From the NCBI GenBank assembly GCA_964581895.1, contig CAZOPR010000001.1, positions 372,001 through 436,000 of the forward strand: 64,000 nt of DNA, written 5' to 3'. Shown here in pieces: positions 36,800-45,323 of this stretch. The notes beneath the pieces were generated by a model. It saw nothing but the letters and a program-made list of their open reading frames with translations. It did not search any database and was not told where the DNA came from. How positions within the stretch are numbered: the first letter of the stretch is position 1; each line of letters starts with the position of its first letter. Source of the stretch: Exilispira sp964581895. GTDB taxonomy: Bacteria; Spirochaetota; JAAYUW01. Both the position numbers and the translations under genes were made by a program.

Positions 36800-37560
36800 A
36801 TAAAATTTTACGATTTATTTTACCAGTTTTTGTTATAGTATTATTTTTAATTTTATGGCAACTCTTACATGATAATAAGATTATAAATATTTTTCTCATA
36901 CCTTCTCCAAAAATGATTTTATTGAATATGATGGATTTCAAAACTTTTATTCCAAATATTGTTAATTCTTTTCATCGACTTATTCTATCCGTATCAATAG
37001 GGGTATTGTTAGGATTTTTCTTTGGTTTGATAATAAGTTTTTTGCCTTCTATGAAATTCATAGAAAATATATTACTTTTTTTCATGTCAATACCAGGTAT
37101 AAGCTGGGCACCTTTATTCTTAATAATTTTTGGATTTGGCAATAAGACTATTATTATTACCTGTTCCATTGCGGCGTTTTTCCCTTTTTTATACAATGTT
37201 TATCATGGACTCAAAGAAGTAAAAAAGGAATTTGATTATTTGGGGGATATTTTTGAATATCCATTTATAAAAAAATTAATAAAAATATATATCCCTAGTA
37301 TCTTAAATTATATTTTTATTGGATTAAAATTATCTTTTGCAAGAACCTGGAGAACAGTTATTGCCGTAGAAATGATAGCAGCTTATATGTATGGTCTAGG
37401 TTATGTCATATTTAATGCTAGAGAATTATTAAATACTCAAACTATGTTTGCAGGAATTTTTTATTCTGGTCTTTTGTATTTTTTAATTGAATATGTAATA
37501 TTAGCTTATCTAGAAAAAACTTCAGTTTATAAATGGGGAATGAAAGAAAAGTATGAATAA
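36784..37560 (+). CDS. ABC transporter permease (SsuC/TauC-like), non-AUG start or frameshift at the 5' end
   Basis: Inner-membrane component of the importer. The family core is present (IPGISWAPLFLIIFGFGNKT, EAA-like loop GLKEVKKEFDYLGD). From the first in-frame ATG (36913) the protein is 215 residues and lacks helix 1 and the following SPK motif. Codons upstream in the same frame encode exactly these (RFILPVFVIVLFLILWQLL, then IPSPKM). No ATG, GTG or TTG precedes them in frame. AGGAGG at 36771-36776 is 7 nt before an ATT codon at 36784, a possible rare start. Alternatively one A was lost from the six-A run at 36791. The C-terminus overlaps the next permease gene by 8 nt. Confidence 0.75.
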   Translation: MNQKIDKILRFILPVFVIVLFLILWQLLHDNKIINIFLIPSPKMILLNMMDFKTFIPNIVNSFHRLILSVSIGVLLGFFFGLIISFLPSMKFIENILLFFMSIPGISWAPLFLIIFGFGNKTIIITCSIAAFFPFLYNVYHGLKEVKKEFDYLGDIFEYPFIKKLIKIYIPSILNYIFIGLKLSFARTWRTVIAVEMIAAYMYGLGYVIFNARELLNTQTMFAGIFYSGLLYFLIEYVILAYLEKTSVYKWGMKEKYE

Positions 37561-38260
37561 AAACAAGATAGAAGAAAGAAATTTGATATTCTCTTTTATC
37601 TTAAGTATCTTTGTATTTTTTCTTGGTATAATACTAAAGATTTACAGTTTTAATCTTGCATTAGATATATTAATAAGTTTAAAAAGGATGATAATAGGTT
37701 ATATTCTTGCAGTATCTTTAGGTTTTTTGACCGCTATAATTTTAAGTTTAAGTAGGTATGCCTATTATAGTTTTAAACCAATTTTAAGTTTTTTATTATC
37801 CATACCAACAATTACATGGGTACCATTTTTATTAATAATTTCAGGCATTAGTGAAAAAACGATAATTATTTCAATTTTTTTAGGTTCATATTTTGCCATA
37901 ACATTCAATCTTCTTGAAGGTTTTAGAAATGTTAATAAAGATATTATTAAAGCATCAAAAATAATGGGCTATAGGTTTTTTAATTTATATATTAAGGTAT
38001 ATATTCCAGCTTCAATGAACAATATTTTAGTTGGGTTAAAACTAGGGGTATCATATTCTTGGAGAGCCCTTGTGGGAGCTGAGATGATTGTAGCTATTAA
38101 TTCTGGTTTAGGAAGAGTTTTATTTATTTCAAGACAGTCATATAATCTGTCTTTGATGCTTATTTTGTTATTTTTTATAGGAATTTTCGGTTATATTTTG
38201 AATAGATTGATAATATATTTTATTGAATATCAGACCATCTCAAAATGGGGATATAAATAA
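37553..38260 (+). CDS. ABC transporter permease (SsuC/TauC-like), second copy
   Basis: A 235-residue permease homologous to the preceding one, with six membrane helices, SIPTITWVPFLLIISGISEKT and the EAA loop LEGFRNVNKDIIKASKIMGY which contacts the ATPase. Two distinct permease genes for one importer are less common than a homodimer in this family and suggest a heterodimeric channel. Its TAA shares one base with the ATG of the ATPase gene. Confidence 0.88.
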   Translation: MNKNKIEERNLIFSFILSIFVFFLGIILKIYSFNLALDILISLKRMIIGYILAVSLGFLTAIILSLSRYAYYSFKPILSFLLSIPTITWVPFLLIISGISEKTIIISIFLGSYFAITFNLLEGFRNVNKDIIKASKIMGYRFFNLYIKVYIPASMNNILVGLKLGVSYSWRALVGAEMIVAINSGLGRVLFISRQSYNLSLMLILLFFIGIFGYILNRLIIYFIEYQTISKWGYK

Positions 38261-39006
38261 TGGATAAAATAATTATATGCAAAAATATTGTAAAAACATT
38301 TGAAAATCTCTTAGTAATTGATAATGTTTCTTTTTCAGTTGCTCCCGGAGAGTTTTTAGTAATATTAGGCCCTTCAGGTTGCGGAAAATCAACTTTTTTA
38401 AATATGATAGCTGGATTTGAAAAACCGACTTCTGGTGAAATAATAGTAATGAATAGTAAAGTGACTAAACCAAATAGAAATTATGGTTTTGTTTTCCAAG
38501 ATTATGCATTATTTCCCTGGTTAACTGTTTTAGGTAATGTCGAATCTGGTTTAATTAATAAAACCAAAAAAGAAAGAAAAGAAATTGCAGAGTATTACAT
38601 AAATCTTGTCAGTTTAGGGGAATTTAAAAATGAATATCCGTATAAATTATCAGGTGGAATGAAACAAAGAGTCTCACTAGCTAGAGCTTTAGCATATGAA
38701 CCTCCTATATTACTTATGGATGAACCATTTGGAGCTTTGGATGCTCAGACTAGAAAATTAATGCAACAAGAATTGTTAAGAATACTAAAAGATTTCAATA
38801 AAACAATAGTATTTGTTACTCATAGTGTTGTAGAGGCTGTTTATTTAGCATCAAGAGTAATTGTATTAAGTAAACGACCTTCACATATTATATATGAGGA
38901 GTACATTGATATTGAAGGAGAAAGACATTTTACAGGTGAAAAATTTAATTTTTATAGAGAAAAAATACTTCATTACTTAAATCAAGAAACCGGAGTCAAG
39001 GAATAA
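38260..39006 (+). CDS. ABC transporter ATP-binding protein (SsuB/TauB-like)
   Basis: A 248-residue ATPase with Walker A GPSGCGKST, Q-loop FQDYALFPW, signature LSGGMKQRVSLARAL, Walker B ILLMDEPFGALDAQT and H-loop VTHSV. The short C-terminus is of the nitrate/sulfonate/taurine ATPase type. It completes the four-gene importer 35834-39006. The stop codon overlaps the start of the GNAT gene by one base, so importer and acetyltransferase are translationally linked. Confidence 0.93.
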   Translation: MDKIIICKNIVKTFENLLVIDNVSFSVAPGEFLVILGPSGCGKSTFLNMIAGFEKPTSGEIIVMNSKVTKPNRNYGFVFQDYALFPWLTVLGNVESGLINKTKKERKEIAEYYINLVSLGEFKNEYPYKLSGGMKQRVSLARALAYEPPILLMDEPFGALDAQTRKLMQQELLRILKDFNKTIVFVTHSVVEAVYLASRVIVLSKRPSHIIYEEYIDIEGERHFTGEKFNFYREKILHYLNQETGVKE

Positions 39007-39632
39007 TGTATTTTCTATACAAATTTTTTTATTTTATAAAAAATAAATTTCACTTTATATGGAATATTATTTCTCATATAAACTCATTATTATTTTATTT
39101 TTTATATCCCAAAATAAAGTTAAAAGTTGATTCGTATTTTAAATGCAAGGAATTTATTAATTTAATTAAAGACAAAAATATTAGAATAAAAGTTTTGGGA
39201 ATTAATGATTTAGCATCGCTTCTTTCACTGCTGCAAAAAAAAGAAAATCAAAGTAAGTTTTTTCAACCTTTTAGCTTTTCAGTAAAAAAAATTAGCGAAA
39301 TTTTATCATTACCATCTTTTATAAATATAGGTCTTTTTAAAGATGAAGCGATGATAGGATATTTCTTCTTAAGATTATTTATAAATAAAAAAGCTTTTTT
39401 GGGTCTTATGATAGATTCAAATTTTAGAGGCAAAGGATTTTCAAATATAATGTTGAAAATTCTATATGATATTTCCAACAATATTAATTTTAAATTATAT
39501 TCAACTATATGGAAAGATAATTTAAATTCATACAATGTACATAATAAAAACTTTATTCTGAAAAAAATATATCAAACAGATCTTTACTGGACTTTTAATA
39601 TTATAGGAGTAAATAATGACAGATTTAAATAA
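39006..39632 (+). CDS. GNAT-family N-acetyltransferase
   Basis: A 208-residue protein with an aromatic, basic N-terminal segment that may associate with the membrane, then a GNAT fold: GLMIDSNFRGKGFSNIMLKIL holds the acetyl-CoA pyrophosphate-binding loop (R-x-x-G-x-x-x). SYNVHNKNF resembles the Asn-containing motif B. The substrate is unknown; given the ATP-grasp and DegT genes downstream it may acetylate an amino group on a sugar or small molecule. It overlaps both neighbours. Confidence 0.72.
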   Translation: MYFLYKFFYFIKNKFHFIWNIISHINSLLFYFLYPKIKLKVDSYFKCKEFINLIKDKNIRIKVLGINDLASLLSLLQKKENQSKFFQPFSFSVKKISEILSLPSFINIGLFKDEAMIGYFFLRLFINKKAFLGLMIDSNFRGKGFSNIMLKILYDISNNINFKLYSTIWKDNLNSYNVHNKNFILKKIYQTDLYWTFNIIGVNNDRFK

Positions 39633-40812
39633 AAATAAGGTATTAGTTACTTATGGTTGGTGCAGAAATTCTTATGCTGTTGCACGAAATCTTTCAAAGC
39701 ATGGTTTAGATGTATATGCAGCAGATATGTCAAAGAACTTTATGACAGGAAGTTCTAAATATGTTAAAGGTAAATTTACTTATTCAAATTTCTATATTTA
39801 TCCAGAAAAATTTATCTCTGACATAAATAATTACATAATTCAAAATAAAATAGGCTTTTATATTCCTATTCACGAAGAAATTTTAGTAGTAGCAAAGTAT
39901 AGAAATAGTTTACCAAAAGAGCTAATAATACCAATTGATAATTATGAAAATATATATAGTTTATATAATAAGAAAGAGTTATGTAAATTAGCAATTGACA
40001 ATAATATATCAATTCCTGAGACAATATTTTATGATCAAAACATAGATTTAAAAGGTTTAAGTGAAAAAATTAAATATCCAAATATAATAAAACTACAAGA
40101 ATCGAATGGTGCTAAAGGTGTAAGAATTTCTAAAAATAAAGAAGAGTTTTTAAGTAATTTTAATGATTTAAGTAAAATAGGGAATTTTGCTGAAAAACCA
40201 CCCATCATTCAAGAATATGTAAATGGCAAAATGTATGCAGTATCTTTATTAGCATATAAAGGCAAGACAGTAGCTTCTTTTATCAGAAGAAATTTAAGAG
40301 AAAAAGATTATTTTGGTGGTACTTGTACAAAATGTGAAAGTATTCATAACCAAAATATTCTTAATTCTGCAAAAAAACTATTAGAGAAAATTTCCTTTAC
40401 CGGTGTCTGCATGATGGAATTTAAAGTGAATGAAGACAATGGAAATTATTGTTTAATTGAAGCTAATCCTAGATATTGGGGGACAACTTCTCATGATATT
40501 GATTGTGGTATAGAATTTCCTTATTACCAATATTTAATTGGACTTGGTTGTAAAATAGAAAATATTCCAGAATATCAAGACCACTTGATATCAAAATGGA
40601 TAATAGGTGATTTTATTAGCCTATTAAATACTACTAAGTTTTCTAAAAATAAAATCAAAAATATTTTATCATATTTCAAATTTGATTCTAATTTTTATAT
40701 GGACTTAAAATTTGATGATATTAAGCCATTTATTACAGAGTTTCGATATTATTTGAGTAAATTTATTAAATATCGTTCAACAAATCCTATTGAAAAGGGA
40801 ATGATAGAGTAA
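39616..40812 (+). CDS. ATP-grasp domain ligase
   Basis: A 398-residue ATP-grasp enzyme of the carboxylate-amine/thiol ligase type. A Rossmann-like N-terminal domain (VLVTYGWCRNSYAVARNLSK) is followed by the ATP-binding segment YPNIIKLQESNGAKGVRI, IIQEYVNGKMYAVSL, and the Mg2+-ligand motif CLIEANPRYWGT. Such enzymes join a carboxyl to an amine. In this place it may attach an amino acid or other amine to a uronic acid or precursor. The start overlaps the GNAT gene by 17 nt. Confidence 0.85.
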   Translation: MTDLNKNKVLVTYGWCRNSYAVARNLSKHGLDVYAADMSKNFMTGSSKYVKGKFTYSNFYIYPEKFISDINNYIIQNKIGFYIPIHEEILVVAKYRNSLPKELIIPIDNYENIYSLYNKKELCKLAIDNNISIPETIFYDQNIDLKGLSEKIKYPNIIKLQESNGAKGVRISKNKEEFLSNFNDLSKIGNFAEKPPIIQEYVNGKMYAVSLLAYKGKTVASFIRRNLREKDYFGGTCTKCESIHNQNILNSAKKLLEKISFTGVCMMEFKVNEDNGNYCLIEANPRYWGTTSHDIDCGIEFPYYQYLIGLGCKIENIPEYQDHLISKWIIGDFISLLNTTKFSKNKIKNILSYFKFDSNFYMDLKFDDIKPFITEFRYYLSKFIKYRSTNPIEKGMIE

Positions 40813-40820
40813 AGAACAAA

Positions 40821-40894
40821 ATGAATAAATTATTAATCAAGGTATCTGTTTTTTTTTTATTTTATTAATTTCAATTAATTTTTTTAGTTTTTAT
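40821..40894 (+). other. Out-of-frame signal-anchor segment of the next gene, split by a ten-T run
   Basis: An ATG at 40821 starts MNKLLIKVSVFFLFY and stops at 40866. Its hydrophobic sequence would continue naturally in the frame of the following gene (ILLISINFFSFYLKHF) if the T10 run at 40849-40858 were read with one extra base, which puts the ATG in frame with the 361-residue protein and gives it a complete membrane anchor. The tract may be phase-variable, corrected by slippage, or a sequencing error. Confidence 0.65.
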
Positions 40895-41980
40895 TTGAAG
40901 CATTTTCAGGAAAATCTCAATTATATAATTAATCTTTATAATATAATAGATACAAACATAAATGATGGTAAAGGTTATAGCAATTTCACTAATGATTTAG
41001 GTTGGTTGGCATGGGGAGAAAGTTATATTTTAGAATCATATATAGATATGTACTTGGTAACAAATGATTTTTTTTATTTAAATAAGTTTGTGGATCATAC
41101 GAATAAAATTATTCAAAATTCTGATATTTATTTACAAAGAAAAGATTTCAAAGATAGAATTAGGTATGGTTGGAGTTCAAACAAATATTCGATTGACAAT
41201 GTTTACAATGTTCATATGGTTCATACTGGAATGATTACTTTTCCTATATTATTATTTTCATATATTGTTAAAAAAGATAATTTGACTGATTATTTACCAT
41301 TTATTTTTAATTATATAGAATTTTGTGAAAAATGTATTAGGGAATTTGATTCTCAATACACCTATGATCCTATTAACTCTCAAGGATATTATTACTTTAA
41401 TTCCGATGAGCCTATAAAAACAAATATTTTTAATATGATGCCTTGCAATTCTGTTGCTGCACTTACCAGATCAATTTTTCTACTGTATTTGTTAACGGAT
41501 AACATAGAATTTTATTTAAAAACAATTTCGATTGCTAAGTTTTTTAAGAATTTGGTTTTTATTGAAGAAGATGGGAAATATGTATGGGGTTATAGACCTT
41601 TATATATATTTAATAGAACGCCTGAAGATTATTCACATGGAAGCATTGAGGTATCTTTTGTTGATTTATTATTTTCATATAATATTGTTTTTGAAGAAAA
41701 TGATATAAGACTGTTGATAAATACCTTTTTATCTATGAGAAAAGAAAATAATATAGCTTTTTATGTTAATGGAGTAGATAAAAAAAAAGATTTTTCAATA
41801 AATCATATTTTGAAAACAAGCTGTTGGTTAGATTTAAGTAAGTATAGTTTTGAAGTTTATTATTTTGTTTTTAATTACTTAATGAGTAATAAAAACAATC
41901 TTATAGAAAAATCTGGAAGTGTAATGCTTACTTTATCTAAATTAGCAAAATATTATCAATTATGGTCTAAAAAACTTTAG
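40895..41980 (+). CDS. Predicted alpha/alpha-toroid glycan-modifying protein (unknown)
   Basis: Not assigned to a specific enzyme. The protein is helix-rich, with motifs DLGWLAWGESYILESYIDMY, RIRYGWSSNKYS, VHMVHTGMITFPILLFSY and EDYSHGSIEVSFVDLLFSY, reminiscent of six-hairpin or C5-epimerase-like carbohydrate enzymes. The TTG at 40895 is the first usable start in frame but lacks a ribosome site; the frame is open upstream to 40829 and encodes a hydrophobic anchor. The true start is probably the ATG at 40821, joined through the T10 tract. Second toroid-type protein of the locus after 29744. Confidence 0.6.
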   Translation: MKHFQENLNYIINLYNIIDTNINDGKGYSNFTNDLGWLAWGESYILESYIDMYLVTNDFFYLNKFVDHTNKIIQNSDIYLQRKDFKDRIRYGWSSNKYSIDNVYNVHMVHTGMITFPILLFSYIVKKDNLTDYLPFIFNYIEFCEKCIREFDSQYTYDPINSQGYYYFNSDEPIKTNIFNMMPCNSVAALTRSIFLLYLLTDNIEFYLKTISIAKFFKNLVFIEEDGKYVWGYRPLYIFNRTPEDYSHGSIEVSFVDLLFSYNIVFEENDIRLLINTFLSMRKENNIAFYVNGVDKKKDFSINHILKTSCWLDLSKYSFEVYYFVFNYLMSNKNNLIEKSGSVMLTLSKLAKYYQLWSKKL

Positions 41981-42018
41981 CTAAAACTTTAGTATTTATA
42001 AAGAGGTTTAGGTTTAAT

Positions 42019-43113
42019 ATGAAAAACAATTTTTACTTTTTCTTCAAAGGTAGGGTTGCTCTTTATACTATATTAAAATCGATAGGTGTAAAAACTGATG
42101 ATGAAGTTATTCTACCTGGTTTTACCTGTGTTGTAGTGCCAAATGCTATTTTATATTGTGGTGCAAAACCTGTTTATGTTGATATTGATGAAAATACTTT
42201 CAATATTAATCCAGATTTAATAGAACAGAAAATAACTCCAAAAACAAAAGCTATTATTGCTCAACATACCTTTGGAATACCAGCTAAAATGGATAAAATA
42301 ATTGAAAATGCAAAAAAATACAATTTATTTGTTATTGAGGATTCTTGTCATGCTATTGGCTCAAAATATAATGGCATTGAAGTTGGTAATTTTGGAGATG
42401 CGGCTTTTTTTTCATCTCAATGGTCAAAACCTGTTACTTCTGGTCTTGGGGGTTGGGCGAAAATAAATAATAAAGACTTAAAAGATAAAATTGAAAAATA
42501 CTATGAAAAATATTCTAAGCCAAAAACTTTAGAAGAAATATCTTTAGCTTTTCAATATTTTTTATATAAATCTTTTATAACTCCTAAAACTTATCTTTTT
42601 ATAAAGAAAATATATTCTTTTTTGTATACAAAAGGTTTTATTACAGGTTCTTCTTCCCCAGATGAATTAAGTTGCAGATTACCTACTACTTATGAGAAAA
42701 AAATGGGTAAAATTCAGAAAAATATTCTTATAAAAAATCTTAGTAAAATAGAATCTTTAATTGCTCATAGAAAATATGTTTCAAAAAAATATGGAGAAGA
42801 ATTAAATAAAATTGGAATAAAAACATATGAATTTACAGAAGATTACGATATAATTTTTTTAAGGTATCCTTTAATTGTAAAAGACAAGGAAATAGTATTA
42901 AAAGATGCCTTGAAAAAGGGTATAGAAATAGGGGATTGGTTTTTATCACCCGTACATCCACTAACAGAAAACTTGGAACTTGCTGATTATCAAAGAGGAA
43001 CTTGTCCTATTGCTGAAAAAGTTTGTGAGCATATAGTTAATCTTCCAACTCATTCAAAAATAAAAGATAAAGAGATAAAAAAGATAGTGGATTTTATTAA
43101 AGAATACCTATAA
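42019..43113 (+). CDS. DegT/DnrJ/EryC1-family PLP-dependent aminotransferase
   Basis: A 364-residue PLP enzyme. Seen: GRVALYTILKSIG, EVILPGFTCVVVPNAI, PVYVDIDENTFNINPDLI, AIIAQHTFGIPAKMD, VIEDSCHAIG and the Schiff-base region FFSSQWSKPVTSGLGGW with the lysine. The C-terminal part differs from classic sugar aminotransferases, so the substrate is open. AGAGGTTTAGG lies upstream. Its position after GNAT, ATP-grasp and toroid genes suggests a shared modification pathway. Confidence 0.88.
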   Translation: MKNNFYFFFKGRVALYTILKSIGVKTDDEVILPGFTCVVVPNAILYCGAKPVYVDIDENTFNINPDLIEQKITPKTKAIIAQHTFGIPAKMDKIIENAKKYNLFVIEDSCHAIGSKYNGIEVGNFGDAAFFSSQWSKPVTSGLGGWAKINNKDLKDKIEKYYEKYSKPKTLEEISLAFQYFLYKSFITPKTYLFIKKIYSFLYTKGFITGSSSPDELSCRLPTTYEKKMGKIQKNILIKNLSKIESLIAHRKYVSKKYGEELNKIGIKTYEFTEDYDIIFLRYPLIVKDKEIVLKDALKKGIEIGDWFLSPVHPLTENLELADYQRGTCPIAEKVCEHIVNLPTHSKIKDKEIKKIVDFIKEYL

Positions 43114-43153
43114 AGAAAACTTATAATTTAATCTTTTTTATAAAAGGATTTTT

Positions 43154-44584
43154 ATGGATATAAAGAAAGAATTAATAATCTTAAATTTTTTAATCCTTTT
43201 CTTTTTTTCAACTTCTATTGTTTCAATATCAGCTTTTACTTTTTTTCAAGTTCTTATAATATTTTATGCCTTTTTTTTATTTATAAAAGATTTATTAAAA
43301 AAATATAAGGAAAAATATAGTGGACAAAAAAGAATATTAAAAGAAAGTTGTCGCAAATTAAATGTAAAAACAAGATTGAATCTTTTTAATTTAGGGTATT
43401 TTCTTATTTTTTTTGGTTTTATAATTTCTTTTATTCTTAGTTCTTCCATCAAATTCTCAATAATTAGACTACCTATATATGCAATTACTATTTTAATTAT
43501 TCCTTCATCATATTTTCTTTTTTCACGATTCAATAAAGAGATTAATGATGTTTCAAACAAATATTTATTTTTCAATATAATTTTAACTTTTATAATAGTT
43601 ATTATAAATTTTATTTTGATTCTTAAATCATACTCCTCTATTAAGTTAATATTAAAAGAAAGACAAGTGGGTTTTCTAAGAAATCCGATAGGCTTTGCTT
43701 ATTGTATGATTTTTCCAGTATTTTATTTGGTTTATAATGAATATATTATTATAAAAAAAGGAAAAAGAAAACTTATCTTATTTTCGCTTCCTATAATTTT
43801 TTTAGCAATATTAATCCAACTAGTTTTAGTTATAAGCTCAGGTTCAAGAACAGCACTTTTTTCAGTTATTTTGTCTTCTTTTTTTTCAATATTTCTTTAC
43901 TTTATTAAAACAAAAAAGAATATTTTTGTTTATATCGTATCATCTTTTTTAATAATTTTAATTCTATTATTTATTTTCTATATTTTTCTACCATTATTAA
44001 AATCTGAATCAATATCTAATCTTTATAATCGAATTAATAATTATTTGATAAAGAACAGATTTCTTACATTAAGAAGGATAAACACATCATTGAAAGTGCT
44101 TGTAAAAATGGTTTATTTGCTAAATAATCCTTCTGAAATACCAAAATCGAATACATCTGAAAATTTCAGAGTTGCAGCAATAATTGCTTCATTCAAAATT
44201 ATAGAAAAAAGACCTATAAATGGAACTGGTCCATTTGCCTGGAATTCCTATATTAAACAAAATAAACCAATATTTGATGTTTTCCCTCCTGAATCTTTAA
44301 AACATACTCATTGTCATAATGATTTTTTGCAAATTTTAGCTGAGTTTGGGATATTTTTTTTTATCGGTTTCATTTTTTTAATATTTTCTTCAATAAAAAG
44401 CATTTTTATTAAAATAAAAAATGAATATAGTTTTAATTACATAATTATTTTAACTATTTTTTTAATATTACTTCTTGGGGGATTAACAGATTTTCTTTTT
44501 GGTCATCCTATTGTAGGCTCATATTATGGATTTTTTTTGGGGATTTTTACTAGCCTAAATAAAAAGCAAGAATTTAATTCATAA
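43154..44584 (+). CDS. O-antigen ligase/polymerase-like membrane protein (Wzy or WaaL)
   Basis: A 476-residue protein with about 11-12 membrane helices. A Wzy_C/O-antigen-ligase region is visible: NPIGFAYCMIFPVFYLVY, SGSRTALFSVILSSFFS and the late loop GTGPFAWNSYI followed by HTHCHNDFLQILAEFGIF, whose HND-type motif precedes a helix. It differs strongly from the protein encoded at 30972. It lies immediately before the initiating transferase gene, 13 nt away. Confidence 0.85.
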   Translation: MDIKKELIILNFLILFFFSTSIVSISAFTFFQVLIIFYAFFLFIKDLLKKYKEKYSGQKRILKESCRKLNVKTRLNLFNLGYFLIFFGFIISFILSSSIKFSIIRLPIYAITILIIPSSYFLFSRFNKEINDVSNKYLFFNIILTFIIVIINFILILKSYSSIKLILKERQVGFLRNPIGFAYCMIFPVFYLVYNEYIIIKKGKRKLILFSLPIIFLAILIQLVLVISSGSRTALFSVILSSFFSIFLYFIKTKKNIFVYIVSSFLIILILLFIFYIFLPLLKSESISNLYNRINNYLIKNRFLTLRRINTSLKVLVKMVYLLNNPSEIPKSNTSENFRVAAIIASFKIIEKRPINGTGPFAWNSYIKQNKPIFDVFPPESLKHTHCHNDFLQILAEFGIFFFIGFIFLIFSSIKSIFIKIKNEYSFNYIIILTIFLILLLGGLTDFLFGHPIVGSYYGFFLGIFTSLNKKQEFNS

Positions 44585-44597
44585 GGTTTTTGAAAAA

Positions 44598-45194
44598 ATG
44601 AAAAGAATATTTGATATTATTTTTTCTCTTTTAGCATTAGTTATATCTTCTTCACTATTGATTATTATTTCTTTTTTAATAATAATTGAATCTGGATTTC
44701 CAGTTATTTACAAGCAAAAAAGAATTGGAAAAAATTATAAGGAATTTACTCTTTATAAATTTCGCTCAATGATTAAGGATGCAGATAAAAAAGGTGCTCT
44801 TGTTACAGCTGGGCATGATCCAAGAATTACAAAAATCGGTAAATTTTTAAGAAAAACCAAACTCGATGAACTTCCTCAATTTTTCAATGTACTAATTGGG
44901 GATATGAGTGTAGTTGGACCTAGACCAGAAGTAGAAAAGTATGCGAAATATTACAAAGAAGAATTTGAATACATCCTTTCAAAAGTAAAACCCGGAATTA
45001 CAGATAAATCTTCCATAGAATATAGAAATGAAGAGAAAATCCTTGCTAATAAAGAAGATCATGAAAATATTTATATAAATGAGTTACTTCCCAAAAAAAT
45101 AAAATTAGCAAAGGAATATGCAGATAATAATAATGTAATAAATGATTTAGTTATTGTTTTGAAAACTTTTTTTATTGTGCTATTTAAACACTAG
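44598..45194 (+). CDS. Undecaprenyl-phosphate sugar phosphotransferase (initiating transferase)
   Basis: A 198-residue monotopic phosphoglycosyltransferase of the PglC/WcaJ catalytic-domain type. After a reentrant membrane helix (residues 8-30) come YKQKRIGKNYKEF, LYKFRSM, the catalytic DELPQFFNVLIGDMSVVGPR and PGITDKSSIEYRN. It should transfer a sugar-1-phosphate from a UDP-sugar to undecaprenyl phosphate and so start the repeat unit. The small size and the following 4,6-dehydratase fit an initiating 6-deoxy-aminosugar such as in PglC systems. Confidence 0.92.
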   Translation: MKRIFDIIFSLLALVISSSLLIIISFLIIIESGFPVIYKQKRIGKNYKEFTLYKFRSMIKDADKKGALVTAGHDPRITKIGKFLRKTKLDELPQFFNVLIGDMSVVGPRPEVEKYAKYYKEEFEYILSKVKPGITDKSSIEYRNEEKILANKEDHENIYINELLPKKIKLAKEYADNNNVINDLVIVLKTFFIVLFKH

Positions 45195-45323
45195 GTTACT
45201 TTAGTTTTAAGATATTTTTATAGAACTATTATTGCATAAATTTTTTGTTGAGTTTTTATTTAATTTTTTATTCCGATTTTAATTTAATGTCTAAAGTGAG
45301 TATTTTTACAAAGAAGGCTTTTT

